Notes: generated by a model not told the origin, from the letters alone. A DNA stretch of 64,000 nucleotides from Sphingomonas sp. PP-CE-3A-406 (GCF_003688625.1 NZ_RCWY01000002.1:868001-932000); one strand, 5' to 3'. Shown: positions 17,504 to 27,181, numbered from the stretch's first letter. Translations and numbers: made by a program.

Positions 17504-18937
17504 CTAGCTCTCGTGAACTGTGTTCGTTGCCAGTCGCGCCAACCGCGCCTCGTGCTCGACGCGGCCGAACGGAAAGCGGGAGAAGAAGAACGCCGAGACG
17601 CACGCCAGCGCGATGTAGAGGCCGGCGTAGATCAGCGTGAGGCGATCGATCGTTCCCACCGGGACCGTCCCCGGCATAGCCTTGGCCGGGAACCCCGCCA
17701 CCGCGAGGATCATCCCCGCGGAAAAGATGCCGATCCCGCTGGTGCATTTCTGGACGAAGAACGAGCCCGCGAAGAACACGCCTTCGGACCGCCGGCCGGT
17801 CTTCGCTTCCGAATCCTCGACCACGTCGGCCATCATCGACGCGCCGAGGATGAACCCGGTGACGTTCGACGCGGTGCCGAGGATGAAGAAGCCGAACAGC
17901 ATCGGCAGCAGCGTGGGATCGCCGACGTCGGGAAACACGCCGAGCATCCGCACCCAGTACGGCGAGGTATTGAGCGCCGCACCCAGCAGCACCGCGCCCA
18001 TCGCCGCCTTGGGCTTGCTCCCCGTCCTGCCGAGCCGGGGCGCGGCGAGAAACGCGAGGAACACGCCCGAGAACAGCGCGATCGTCAGGTAGACGAACAC
18101 CGGCCCCTTGAAGCCCCAGACATAGGTGTAGAGGTAGTTCGACATCGCATAGCTGATGCCCTGGATCGTGTACGCGCAGACACCCGCGGCCATCAGGATC
18201 GCGAAGGCGCGGTTCTTCACGGTCTGGCGGAGTTCGGCGAAGGACTCGCGCAAGGTCTGCTTGGCGATCGGCGGGTTCGGGAGATGCCTGATCTCGTGGT
18301 GCGTGCCGAGCGCGGAGACGAGAATCGCTACGCCGATGAACAGCGCGCCCGCCAGCGCGAAGCCGCCGTAACCGGCGCGGTTGAGCAGGCCGTTCGGGAA
18401 CGCCGCGGTGGGCGCGAGGAAATACTGGTACGCCGACAGCAACATCAGCAGCCCGCCGACCCAACCGAACAGATAGCGATAGGCCATGATCCGCGTGCGC
18501 TCGTCATACCCCGACGTCAGCTCGGGGGTCAGCGCGACCGACGGCACCTCGTAGCAACTCACCGCGCTACGCACGATCACCGCCATGACGAACAGCCAGA
18601 TCAGCGTCTGCGGCTCCGACATCACCGAGGGCGGGTTCCACAGCAGCAGCCAGCCGATCATGATCGGCAGCGCAGACGCGTACATCCACGGATGCCGCCG
18701 GCCCCACCGCGTGCGCGTGCGATCGGAGAAGAAGCCCACCGCCGGATCGACGAACGCGTCGATCAGCAGCGCCATCATGATGACGAGCCCGACGGTGGCG
18801 GACGGCAGCCCGACGACCTGGTTGTAGAACAGCAGCAGGAACGTGCCGAACCCGGCGTCCTTCACCCCATACGCGACCGCGCCGAAGCCGTAGCTCGCCA
18901 TCGTGCCGTTGGAGAGGCGGCGGGCGGGTGCCGTCAT
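17504..18937 (-). CDS. GPH family (MelB-like) sugar:cation symporter
   Basis: This 477-residue integral membrane protein has 12 predicted helices. Near residue 60 the pattern DAFVDPAVGFFSDRTRTRWGRRHPWM is the family hallmark; the aspartates line the cation and sugar site in MelB. Family members import glycosides, pentosides or hexuronides with Na+ or H+. Its ATG overlaps the stop of the SDR gene upstream in the same operon (ATGA), so an imported sugar or its product may be oxidised by that dehydrogenase. The substrate is unknown. Confidence 0.9.
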   Translation of the reverse strand: MTAPARRLSNGTMASYGFGAVAYGVKDAGFGTFLLLFYNQVVGLPSATVGLVIMMALLIDAFVDPAVGFFSDRTRTRWGRRHPWMYASALPIMIGWLLLWNPPSVMSEPQTLIWLFVMAVIVRSAVSCYEVPSVALTPELTSGYDERTRIMAYRYLFGWVGGLLMLLSAYQYFLAPTAAFPNGLLNRAGYGGFALAGALFIGVAILVSALGTHHEIRHLPNPPIAKQTLRESFAELRQTVKNRAFAILMAAGVCAYTIQGISYAMSNYLYTYVWGFKGPVFVYLTIALFSGVFLAFLAAPRLGRTGSKPKAAMGAVLLGAALNTSPYWVRMLGVFPDVGDPTLLPMLFGFFILGTASNVTGFILGASMMADVVEDSEAKTGRRSEGVFFAGSFFVQKCTSGIGIFSAGMILAVAGFPAKAMPGTVPVGTIDRLTLIYAGLYIALACVSAFFFSRFPFGRVEHEARLARLATNTVHES

Positions 18938-19761
18938 TTCAATTTATCGAGCATGGCGAACAGCGAGGGTTGCGCAGGGTCCCAGCTCGGCCGCGTGCCG
19001 ATCGTCATGCCGCCATCGACCAGGATGTGCGTGCCGGTGATGAAGCTCGCATCGTCGCTCACCAGGAACGCGACCGCGGCGGCGATGTCCTCGCTGGTGC
19101 CGGGGCGGCGGATCGGCTGCGCGTCGGCAGCGATATGCGCGATCATCGCGTCGGCCTGCGTCGTCTTTGCGGCGTCGAGTTCAAGCGTGCGCGTGAAGAT
19201 GTTGGTGACGATGAAGCCGGGCACGACCGCGTTCACGCGGATCTTGTGCTGCGCGAGATCGGCGGCGGCCTGCTTGGTAAGGTGAAGCACGCCGGCCTTG
19301 GCGGTGGAATAGGCGGTCGGCGCGTAGCCGGTGCCGAGCGCGGACACCGACGAGGTGTTGACGATCGCGCCGCCGCCGCGCTTCGCCATGAGCGGTGCGG
19401 CATAGCGGATGCCGAGCGCGACCGAGCGAAGAAGCAGCGCTTGCGTGCGGTCCCAGTCCTCCGAGGAAATTTCGCCGATCGGGTCGCGCGAGCCGCCCGC
19501 GCCGGCGTTGTTGAACAGGATGTCGAGCCCGCCCGCGTCGTCGGCAGTCTGCATCAGCGCCTCGATATCGGCCGCCTGGAGCACGTCGGTACGCTGGAAC
19601 AGGATCCGCCCGCCCGAGGTGTCGGCGATCGCGCGGCCACCGGCCTCGTCGATGTCGCCGATCAGAACGGTAGCGCCTTCATCGGCGAGTCGCAGCGCGG
19701 TCGCTCGGCCGATGCCGGACGCGCCGCCGGTCACGACGGCACGCTTGCCTGAAAACCTCAC
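18934..19761 (-). CDS. SDR family oxidoreductase
   Basis: This 275-residue classical short-chain dehydrogenase has the cofactor motif TGGASGIG near residue 10, NNAG near 90, a catalytic Ser in NTSSVSA and the YSTAK active site. An acidic residue after the second strand (IGDID) suggests NAD rather than NADP. The GTG at 19761 has AGGAGAG 7 bases upstream; longer versions run into the region of the divergent gene. It is the first gene of a two-gene unit with the GPH transporter and is divergent from another SDR gene. Substrate unknown. Confidence 0.9.
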   Translation of the reverse strand: MRFSGKRAVVTGGASGIGRATALRLADEGATVLIGDIDEAGGRAIADTSGGRILFQRTDVLQAADIEALMQTADDAGGLDILFNNAGAGGSRDPIGEISSEDWDRTQALLLRSVALGIRYAAPLMAKRGGGAIVNTSSVSALGTGYAPTAYSTAKAGVLHLTKQAAADLAQHKIRVNAVVPGFIVTNIFTRTLELDAAKTTQADAMIAHIAADAQPIRRPGTSEDIAAAVAFLVSDDASFITGTHILVDGGMTIGTRPSWDPAQPSLFAMLDKLK

Positions 19762-19890
19762 ACGCTCTCTCCTATTTTTGGCGAGCATAGTACGGGCTTT
19801 GCACTCGTCAATGACGCCTCGTTCGAAAAACGGGTTTGCGGCAAGAGGCGCTCGGCGATACCAAGCGCGCAAACATTCGGAGGATGCGTG

Positions 19891-20679
19891 ATGGATACGA
19901 CCAACCTGTTCCGGCTCGACGGCCGCGTCGCGCTGATCACCGGCGGCAGCCGCGGGATCGGCAAGATGATCGCCGCCGGCTTCATCGCGCAGGGGGCCAA
20001 GGTGTATATCTCGTCGCGCAAGGCCGATGTGTGCGAGGCCGCGGCGGCGGAACTCGGGCCGAACTGCATCGCATTGCCGCAGGACGTATCCACCGTGGCA
20101 GGGTGCAAGGCGCTGGCCGCGCAGTTCGCCGAGCATGAGTCGCAGCTCGATATCCTCGTCAACAACGCGGGCGCGGCGTGGGGCGTGCCGTTCGAGGAGT
20201 TTTCGGAGGTCGGCTGGGACAAGGTCATGGACCTGAACGTCAAGTCGCCGTTCTTCCTGACGCAGGCGCTGCATGCCGCGTTGAAGGCTTCGGGATCGCG
20301 CGCAAAGCCGGCGAAAGTGATCAATATCACGTCGATCGACGGCCAGCGCCTGAACCCGTGGGAGACGTACAGCTATCACGCGTCGAAGTCGGCGCTGATC
20401 TATCTGACGAAACGGATGGCGGCGCGGCTGGTGACGGATTCGATCAACGTCACCTCGATCGCGCCGGGGGCGTTTGCGAGCGACATGAACAAGGCCGCGC
20501 GCGATCACGGCGATGCGGTGGCGCAGGGGATCCCGGCGAAGCGCGTCGGGGTGGACGAGGATATGGCCGGGGCTGCGATCTACCTCGCCAGCCGCGCCGG
20601 GGATTACGTGATCGGCGAGACGATTACCGTCGATGGAGGCCTGGTCCACGCGTCACTAGGCACAAGCATCGACGCCTGA
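19891..20679 (+). CDS. SDR family oxidoreductase
   Basis: This 262-residue classical SDR has TGGSRGIG near residue 18, NNAGAAWG near 91, a catalytic Ser (INITSIDG) and Tyr-His-Ala-Ser-Lys. The Ser-Arg after strand two (YISSRK) favours NADP(H). The C-terminus GETITVDGG is standard. The ATG at 19891 has CGGAGGA 7 bases upstream. It shares a 129-bp divergent promoter region with the other SDR gene but is only distantly similar to it. It resembles 3-oxoacyl-ACP or gluconate-type dehydrogenases; a sugar or acyl substrate cannot be decided. Confidence 0.9.
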   Translation: MDTTNLFRLDGRVALITGGSRGIGKMIAAGFIAQGAKVYISSRKADVCEAAAAELGPNCIALPQDVSTVAGCKALAAQFAEHESQLDILVNNAGAAWGVPFEEFSEVGWDKVMDLNVKSPFFLTQALHAALKASGSRAKPAKVINITSIDGQRLNPWETYSYHASKSALIYLTKRMAARLVTDSINVTSIAPGAFASDMNKAARDHGDAVAQGIPAKRVGVDEDMAGAAIYLASRAGDYVIGETITVDGGLVHASLGTSIDA

Positions 20680-20689
20680 GGTTCTGCGT

Positions 20690-20834
20690 CCCTCGCCCTC
20701 CGGGGAGAGGGAGGGAGGAGCGCTTGCGACGGAAGGGAGAGGGGCTTTGGGACGAACCGTCCCGAGCCTCACTCCCCTCTCCCTTCCCACCGCAAGTGCG
20801 GCGGGCCCCTTCCCTCTCCCCGCAGGGGCGAGGG
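20690..20834. repeat. long palindromic repeat, class D
   Basis: This element of about 145 bp has outer arms CCCTCGCCCTCCGGGGAGAGG and CCTCTCCCCGCAGGGGCGAGGG in inverted orientation and an inner inverted pair (GGGAGAGGGG / CCCCTCTCCC). It fills the space between the convergent SDR and maeB genes and could act as a bidirectional terminator. Confidence 0.75.
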
Positions 20835-20837
20835 AGT

Positions 20838-23093
20838 TTACCGGGCGATGCCGCCTGCTGCGAGAACGGCCAGCGTCACCAGTTCACTCGCGGTCGACGT
20901 CATCGGCGCGACCTGGACCGGCTTTTCCATGCCGATCAGCATCGGCCCGATAACCGAGTCGCCGCCGAGTTCCCGCAACAACTTCGCCGAGATATGCGCC
21001 GACTGAAGCCCTGGCATGATCAGCACGTTCGCCGGGCCAGACAGCCGCGCGAACGGATAGTTCGCCAGCTGCTTCGGATTCAGCGCAACATCCGGCGCCA
21101 TCTCACCCTCGTATTCGAACCCGACTTTCCGGCCGTCCAGCACCGTCACCGCATCGCGGATGTTGTCGAGCCACTCCCCCTTCGGATTGCCGAAGTTCGA
21201 ATAGCTCAGGAACGCCACGCGAGGCTCATGCCCCATCCGGCGCGCGACCGCCGCGGTCTGCTCGGCGAAGTCGGCCAGCTGCTCGGCGGTCGGGCGCTCG
21301 TTGACCGTCGTGTCGGCAATAAACACCGTGTGGCTCTGCCCGACCAGCAGGTGGATACCGAACGGCGTCTTCCCCGCCGCCGGATCGATCACGCGATAAA
21401 TCTGGCGCATCGTCTCGCCGTACGTGCGCGTGATGCCGGTGATCATCGCGTCGCCTTCGCCGAGCTGGAGCAGCAGCGCGCCGAAGATGTTGCGGTCCTG
21501 GTTGACCATCCGCTCGCAATCGCGGCGCAGATAGCCGCGACGCTGGAGCCGTGAATACAGGAAGTCGACCATCCGCGGCACGAGCGGCGAGACGCGGCTG
21601 TTGTGGAGTTCGAAGCTCTCCGGATCGGTGACGCCGAGCGCGCGCAACCGGTCGGGCACGTCGTCGCGGCCGACCAGAACCGGGGTGCCGTAGCCGCCTT
21701 CCTTGAACGCGATGGCGGCGCGGAGGACGACTTCCTCCTCGCCTTCCGCGAAGATCACGCGCTTGGGATGCGCGCGCGCGCCTTCATACGCCATCGACAG
21801 GACCGAGGTGGTCGGGTTGAGGCGTGCTCTCAAAGAATGGCGATACGCTTCGATGTCGAGGATCGGCTTGGTGGCGACGCCCGAGGCCATCGCCGCCTTG
21901 GCGACCGCGACGGGGACGACTTCCATCAGGCGCGGATCGAACGGCGCGGGGATGATGTACGCGGGGCCGAAGCTGTGGCTGACGCCGTATGCCGCGGCGA
22001 CCTCCTCCGGCACGCGTTCGCGCGCGAGTTCGGCGATCGCGTTGGCGGCGGCGATCTTCATCGCGTCGTTGATGCCGGTCGCGCGGACGTCCAATGCCCC
22101 GCGGAAGATGAACGGGAAGCCCAGCACGTTGTTGACCTGGTTCGGATAATCCGAGCGCCCGGTCGCGACGATCGCATCGGGGCGCGCGGCCATCGCCAGT
22201 TCGGGGCGGATTTCCGGCTCGGGATTGGCCATCGCGAAGATGATCGGTGCGGGGGCCATGTCCTTGACCATCTCCGGCGTCAGCGAGCCCGCCGCGGAGA
22301 GCCCCAGGAACACGTCGGCGCCGACCAGCGCCTCGGTCAGCGTGCGCGTTTCGGTCACCGCGGCGTGCGCCGACTTCCACTGGTCGACGCCCTCGCGACC
22401 CTGGTAGATCACGCCTTTCCGGTCGCAGAGGATGACGTTGTCGCCGCGCACGCCCATCGCCTTGACGAGTTCGGTGCAGGCGATCGCCGCGGCGCCGGCG
22501 CCGTTGACGACGATCTTGACCTCGGAGAGTTTCCGCCCGGTGAGCAGGCACGCGTTGATCAGGCCGGCGGCGGTGATGATCGCGGTGCCGTGCTGGTCGT
22601 CATGGAAAACGGGGATGTTCATCCGCTCGCGCAAAGCCTGCTCGATGATGAAGCATTCGGGCGCCTTGATGTCCTCGAGGTTGATGCCGCCGAACGTCGG
22701 CTCCATCAGCTCGACCGCGTCGATGAAGCGGTTCACGTCCTCGGTCTTCAGCTCGATGTCGATCGCGTCGACGTCGGCGAAGCGCTTGAAGAGGACCGCC
22801 TTGCCTTCCATCACCGGCTTGCTGGCGAGCGGCCCGAGATTGCCCATGCCGAGGATCGCGGTGCCGTTCGAGATGACCGCGACGAGGTTTCCCTTCGCGG
22901 TGTAGTCGTAGACGGTGGCGGGATCGTCGTAGATCGCCTGCACCGGCACCGCGACGCCGGGAGAGTATGCGAGCGCAAGATCGCGCTGCGTCGCCATCGG
23001 CTTCGACGCGATGATCTCGATCTTCCCCGGACGGCCTTCCGAATGGAACAGCAAGGCTTCGCGTTCGGAGAATTGCAGCGTTTCGTCGGACAT
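20838..23093 (-). CDS. maeB: NADP-dependent malic enzyme with phosphotransacetylase-like domain
   Basis: At 751 residues this is a hybrid malic enzyme. The N-terminal half (about 1-430) decarboxylates malate to pyruvate and reduces NADP; PGVAVP, the ELKTEDVNRF region, HDDQHGTA and the Rossmann motif NGAGAAAIA are clear. The C-terminal half (about 440-751) is a phosphate acetyltransferase-like domain (VIFAEGEEEVVLRAA, MPGLQSAHI), thought to be regulatory in MaeB because it senses acetyl-CoA. The length and domain order are normal. It supplies NADPH and links the TCA cycle to pyruvate. It converges on the SDR gene across a class D repeat. Confidence 0.95.
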   Translation of the reverse strand: MSDETLQFSEREALLFHSEGRPGKIEIIASKPMATQRDLALAYSPGVAVPVQAIYDDPATVYDYTAKGNLVAVISNGTAILGMGNLGPLASKPVMEGKAVLFKRFADVDAIDIELKTEDVNRFIDAVELMEPTFGGINLEDIKAPECFIIEQALRERMNIPVFHDDQHGTAIITAAGLINACLLTGRKLSEVKIVVNGAGAAAIACTELVKAMGVRGDNVILCDRKGVIYQGREGVDQWKSAHAAVTETRTLTEALVGADVFLGLSAAGSLTPEMVKDMAPAPIIFAMANPEPEIRPELAMAARPDAIVATGRSDYPNQVNNVLGFPFIFRGALDVRATGINDAMKIAAANAIAELARERVPEEVAAAYGVSHSFGPAYIIPAPFDPRLMEVVPVAVAKAAMASGVATKPILDIEAYRHSLRARLNPTTSVLSMAYEGARAHPKRVIFAEGEEEVVLRAAIAFKEGGYGTPVLVGRDDVPDRLRALGVTDPESFELHNSRVSPLVPRMVDFLYSRLQRRGYLRRDCERMVNQDRNIFGALLLQLGEGDAMITGITRTYGETMRQIYRVIDPAAGKTPFGIHLLVGQSHTVFIADTTVNERPTAEQLADFAEQTAAVARRMGHEPRVAFLSYSNFGNPKGEWLDNIRDAVTVLDGRKVGFEYEGEMAPDVALNPKQLANYPFARLSGPANVLIMPGLQSAHISAKLLRELGGDSVIGPMLIGMEKPVQVAPMTSTASELVTLAVLAAGGIAR

Positions 23094-23193
23094 GGGCGGG
23101 CCTCGCGCGGTCGTTAGGTTTGGAGGACCTTCTAGGCAGGTGGTCGCCGTTCGTCACCCCGGACACTTCGCTCTATTGGGTGGCCGCCACCTA

Positions 23194-23232
23194 CCAGCAC
23201 CACCCCGGCGAAGGCCGGGGTGGTGCTGGTGC
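23194..23232. repeat. strong hairpin repeat, class A-like
   Basis: A nearly perfect palindrome centred on CCCCGGCGAAGGCCGGGG, with CACCAGCACCA arms on both sides, could form a stem of about 18 bp. It lies in the 321-bp gap between divergent maeB and mutS, which otherwise holds the class D repeat and no visible gene. Confidence 0.8.
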
Positions 23233-23242
23233 GGGGAAAGAA

Positions 23243-23378
23243 ACTCCTTCTCCCCCTTGGGGAGAAGGTGGCGCGCCTGCGCCGGATGAGGGGTGGTTGG
23301 GGTGCGCGCCCGGGCCTCACGCCCCCTCACCCTCCCACGCTTCGCGCGGGCCCCTCCCTCTCCCCAAGGGGAGAGGGG
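23243..23378. repeat. long palindromic repeat, class D
   Basis: The outer arms CCTTCTCCCCCTTGGGGAGA and CTCTCCCCAAGGGGAGAGG are each hairpins and pair with each other. The middle holds GCGCGCCTGCGCCGG and CGCTTCGCGCGGG segments. It ends 36 bases before the mutS start, so it probably sits in the mutS leader or promoter. Confidence 0.75.
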
Positions 23379-23414
23379 TTTTATGGGGCGCGGCTTTTCG
23401 CTACCCGCACCGTG

Positions 23415-26018
23415 ATGTCGCACCCCGCCCCTACCCCCATGATGACGCAGTATCTCGGCTTGAAGGCGGAGGCGCAGGATTGCTTGTTGTTCTACCGGAT
23501 GGGCGATTTCTTCGAACTGTTCATGGACGACGCGAGGATCGCAGCCGGCGTGCTCGACATCGCGCTGACCGCGCGCGGCGAGCATGAGGGCAGGCCGATC
23601 CCGATGTGCGGCGTGCCGGTGCATGCGGCGACGGTGTACCTGCAACGCCTGATCAAAGCCGGCCACCGCGTCGCGATCGCCGAGCAGGTCGAGAGCCCGG
23701 CGGAGGCGAAGGCGCGCGGCGGATCGAAGGCGCTCGTCGCACGCGCGATCGTCCGCGTGGTGACCGCGGGGACGCTGACCGAGGAGGCGCTTCTCGACGC
23801 GCGTTCGGACAATTGGTGCGTGGCGATCGGCGAGGCTGGCGGGTCGGTAGCGATCGCCGCGGCGGACGTGTCGACCGGGCGGTTCGAGATCGTCGAGGTT
23901 GCGGGGGACGCGGTCGAGGCGGAACTCGCGCGGCTCGGTGCGGCGGAAGTGGTGGCTTCGGAGGCTAGCGCCTTCGAGGAGGCGGCTACCACGCTGCGAC
24001 CGAAGATCGACTTCGACAGCGGCGCGGGCGAGGCGCGGCTGAAGCGGGTATACGGCGTGGCGACGCTCGACGGATTCGGCCAGTTCGGCCGCGCAGGGCT
24101 CGCCGCGGCAGGAGGCCTGGTCGCGTATCTGGAGCATAATGCGAAGGGCACGATGCCCTTTCTCCGTCCCCCGCGGATCGGTCGCGCAGCGGAGACGATG
24201 GCGATCGACGCGGCCACGCGGGAGAGCCTCGAACTCACCTGCACCACCGGCGGCGTGCGCAAAGGCAGTCTGCTCGACGCGGTCGACCGGACCGTGACCG
24301 GCGCCGGCGCGCGGTTGCTCGGCGCGGATCTCGGCGCGCCGTTGATGGACAAGGCGGCGATCGATGCGCGGCTCGACCTAGTGCGACTGTTCCATGACGA
24401 CCAGGCGGCGCGCGAGCGGTTGCGGTCGACGTTGCGCGCGCTGCCCGACATCGGCCGCGCGCTCGGGCGACTGGCGGCGGGGCGTGGCGGCCCGCGCGAT
24501 CTGGGGCAATTGCGCGACGGGCTGGACGGCGCCTGGAGCCTCGGCGAGCGGATGGACGGGATCGGCGATCCGCCGGTGCTGCTCCGGGACATCGCGCCCA
24601 GATTGCGCGGGCATGGCGCGCTGATCGACCTGCTCAAGCGCGCGCTGGTGCCGTCGCCACCGATCGAGGCATCGGACGGCGGCTATATCGCGGCAGGCTA
24701 TGACGCGGTGCTCGACGACCTGCGCGATGCCAGCGCTGGCGGGCGGCGGGCGATCGCGGCGCTGGAGACGGAGTTTCGCACCGCGACCGGCGTCACCGCG
24801 CTGAAGATCCGCCACAACGGCGTGCTCGGCTATCATGTCGAGGTCCCCGCGCGGGCCGCGGATCCATTGATGAGGCCCGAGAGCGGCTTCACGCATCGCC
24901 AGACGCTCGCGGGCGTGGTCCGGTTCAATACGCCAGCGCTGCACGACGTCGCGGCGAAGGTGTCGCAGGCCGGCGCGCATGCACTGGCGGCGGAGGCAGC
25001 GCATCTCGAGGAACTCACCGCGCAGGCTCTGGCCGGGCGCGATGCGATTGCGGCGACCGCGGATGCGCTCGCGCGGCTCGACGTCGCGGCAGGGCTGGCC
25101 GAGCGTGCAGCGGAAGGCGCCTGGGCGCGGCCTTCGCTGGTCGATCACGCGTGTTTCGAGATCGAGGGCGGCCGGCATCCGGTGGTCGAGGCGGCTGTCG
25201 CGAAGTCGGGCGACCGGTTCGTCGCCAACGATTGCAATCTGTCGGAGGCGTCGCGGCTGTGGCTCGTCACCGGCCCGAACATGGGTGGTAAATCGACCTT
25301 CCTCCGCCAGAATGCGCTGATCGCAGTCCTCGCACAGGCGGGGTCGTACGTGCCCGCGACCAAGGCCACGCTGGGGCTGGTCGACCGGCTGTTCAGCCGC
25401 GTCGGGGCATCGGACAACCTCGCACGCGGGCGGTCGACGTTCATGGTCGAGATGGTCGAAACCGCGGCAATCCTCGCACAGGCGACGCCCCGGTCGTTCG
25501 TGATCCTCGACGAGGTCGGCCGCGGGACTTCGACCTATGACGGCCTCGCGATCGCCTGGGCGGTGGTCGAGGCGATCCACGAAGACAACCGGTGCAGGTG
25601 TCTGTTCGCAACGCATTATCACGAGCTGACGCGGTTGGCGGAGCGCTGCGAGGCACTGTCGTTGCATCATGTCCGCGCGCGAGAATGGAAGGGGGAGCTG
25701 GTGCTGCTCCACGAACTCGCCGACGGCCCGGCGGATCGGAGCTATGGGCTCGCGGTCGCGCGGCTGGCGGGGATGTCGCCGGTGACGGTCGCGCGCGCGA
25801 AGGCTGTGCTGGCGAAGCTCGAGGCCGGACGCGCGAAGACTGGTGGGCTGGCCGCCGGGCTGGATGACCTGCCGTTGTTCGCTGCGGCGGCGCAGGTTGA
25901 GGAGGCGGCATGCGACGTGTTGCGCGAGGATCTGGCGAAACTCGATATCGATGCGATGAGTCCGCGCGATGCGCTGGACGCGCTGTACCGGTTGAAGGCG
26001 TTGGCGAACGAGGGCTAA
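23415..26018 (+). CDS. mutS: DNA mismatch repair protein MutS
   Basis: At 867 residues this is the usual MutS length. The N-terminal mismatch-reading motif (RMGDFFELF) supplies the Phe-x-Glu wedge that inserts at mispairs. The C-terminal ATPase has Walker A GPNMGGKST, the DEVGRGTSTYDG Walker B/dimer signature and the conserved ATHYHELT. Connector, lever and clamp regions are full length. It recognises mismatches and recruits MutL during cytosolic post-replication repair. The ATG at 23415 follows a GTG at 23412 in the same frame. A class B REP begins shortly after the stop. Confidence 0.97.
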   Translation: MSHPAPTPMMTQYLGLKAEAQDCLLFYRMGDFFELFMDDARIAAGVLDIALTARGEHEGRPIPMCGVPVHAATVYLQRLIKAGHRVAIAEQVESPAEAKARGGSKALVARAIVRVVTAGTLTEEALLDARSDNWCVAIGEAGGSVAIAAADVSTGRFEIVEVAGDAVEAELARLGAAEVVASEASAFEEAATTLRPKIDFDSGAGEARLKRVYGVATLDGFGQFGRAGLAAAGGLVAYLEHNAKGTMPFLRPPRIGRAAETMAIDAATRESLELTCTTGGVRKGSLLDAVDRTVTGAGARLLGADLGAPLMDKAAIDARLDLVRLFHDDQAARERLRSTLRALPDIGRALGRLAAGRGGPRDLGQLRDGLDGAWSLGERMDGIGDPPVLLRDIAPRLRGHGALIDLLKRALVPSPPIEASDGGYIAAGYDAVLDDLRDASAGGRRAIAALETEFRTATGVTALKIRHNGVLGYHVEVPARAADPLMRPESGFTHRQTLAGVVRFNTPALHDVAAKVSQAGAHALAAEAAHLEELTAQALAGRDAIAATADALARLDVAAGLAERAAEGAWARPSLVDHACFEIEGGRHPVVEAAVAKSGDRFVANDCNLSEASRLWLVTGPNMGGKSTFLRQNALIAVLAQAGSYVPATKATLGLVDRLFSRVGASDNLARGRSTFMVEMVETAAILAQATPRSFVILDEVGRGTSTYDGLAIAWAVVEAIHEDNRCRCLFATHYHELTRLAERCEALSLHHVRAREWKGELVLLHELADGPADRSYGLAVARLAGMSPVTVARAKAVLAKLEAGRAKTGGLAAGLDDLPLFAAAAQVEEAACDVLREDLAKLDIDAMSPRDALDALYRLKALANEG

Positions 26019-26035
26019 CCCCCTCCCCGTCCACG

Positions 26036-26120
26036 CCGTCATCCTGGGCTCGACCCAGGATCCAGAGCCAAGAATGTTGCGGTTCGCGGCTCTGGATCCC
26101 AGCGTTCGCTGGGATGACGA
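26036..26120. repeat. 85-bp REP doublet, class B (B2 stems)
   Basis: The left hairpin TCCTGGGCTCGACCCAGGA and right hairpin TCCCAGCGTTCGCTGGGA are in inverted orientation, with CCAGAGCC/GGCTCTGG inner tails. It lies between mutS and the CDF exporter. Confidence 0.9.
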
Positions 26121-26218
26121 CACGGGAATAGCCAGAGCGTAGGTTCTTGATCCCGCGTCCTAGTATCTCACGATACGTCGATGCTAGGCGGCGGCCGGAT
26201 TTAGCGGAGTGCCGAGCG

Positions 26219-27181
26219 TTGGGCGGACATCATCACGGACATGACCATTCGCATGGTCACTCGCACGGCGGCGGCGGCCACGGCCACGGCGGCCACAGCC
26301 ACGCCCCCGCCTCGTTCGACCGCGCGTTCGCGATCGGCATCGGTCTCAACATCGTCTTCGTCGTCGTCGAAGCCCTTGTCGGCCTGCGCATCGACTCGGT
26401 CGCGCTGCTCGCCGACGCGGCCCACAATCTGTGCGACGTGCTCGGCCTCGTCGTCGCCTGGGGCGGCACGATGCTCGCGCGCACCGCACCGACCAAGCGC
26501 TACACCTACGGGCTGAAAGGCTCGACGATCCTCGCCGCGCTGGCCAACGCATTGCTGTTGCTGGTCGCGCTCGGCGCGATCGTGCTGGAGGCGTCGCAGC
26601 GCTTCTCCGATCCCGCCCCCACCGCCGGCCTTACCGTATCGATGGTCGCGGGCATCGGCATCGCCGTCAACGCGTTCACCGCGTGGATGTTCGCACGCGG
26701 CCGCAAGGGCGACGTCAACATCCGCGGCGCGTACCTCCACATGGCCGCCGACGCGCTGGTGTCGGCGGGCGTGGTGATCGCCGGCTTCGTGATCTGGCGC
26801 ACCGGCCTCACCTGGATCGACCCTGCGGTCAGCATCGTCATCGCGATCCTGATCTTCTGGCAGACCTGGGGCCTGCTCCGCGAGACCGTCGAAATGTCGC
26901 TGTCCGCCGTCCCCCGTGGGATCGAGTTCGACCATGTCGACGAGGCGTTGTGCAGCCTGCCCGGCGTCACCGAGATCCACGATCTCCACATCTGGCCGAT
27001 GAGCACCACCGAACCCGTCCTAACCGCGCACCTGGTGATGCCCGCCGGCCACCCCGGCGACCGGTTCCTCAGCGACGCCAGGACGATGCTCCATGATAAA
27101 TTCGGCATCGGCCACGCGACGTTGCAGGTCGAAACAGGCAACGGCCACGACTGTTCGATGGCGGACTCGGCGACTGTTTGA
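26219..27181 (+). CDS. cation diffusion facilitator metal exporter
   Basis: This protein of about 320 residues belongs to the CDF family, which exports Zn2+, Co2+ or Cd2+ from the cytosol using the proton gradient. It opens with a very His-rich segment (about residues 3-30, with HHHGHDHSHGHSHG), a likely metal sensor or chelator. Six membrane helices follow, with ADAAHNLCD near 85 and HMAADALVS near 195; these H/D pairs form the transport site as in CzcD/ZitB. The cytosolic C-terminal domain contains IHDLHIWPM. The chosen TTG has GGAG 9 bases upstream. Upstream frames add residues with no family match. Confidence 0.9.
   Translation: MGGHHHGHDHSHGHSHGGGGHGHGGHSHAPASFDRAFAIGIGLNIVFVVVEALVGLRIDSVALLADAAHNLCDVLGLVVAWGGTMLARTAPTKRYTYGLKGSTILAALANALLLLVALGAIVLEASQRFSDPAPTAGLTVSMVAGIGIAVNAFTAWMFARGRKGDVNIRGAYLHMAADALVSAGVVIAGFVIWRTGLTWIDPAVSIVIAILIFWQTWGLLRETVEMSLSAVPRGIEFDHVDEALCSLPGVTEIHDLHIWPMSTTEPVLTAHLVMPAGHPGDRFLSDARTMLHDKFGIGHATLQVETGNGHDCSMADSATV

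Noticed and set aside
18934..20649. Extension of the minus-strand SDR to about 570 residues
   Set aside because: The extra N-terminal part is antisense to the plus-strand SDR gene. A GTG at 19761 with a good ribosome binding site gives a normal 275-residue SDR.
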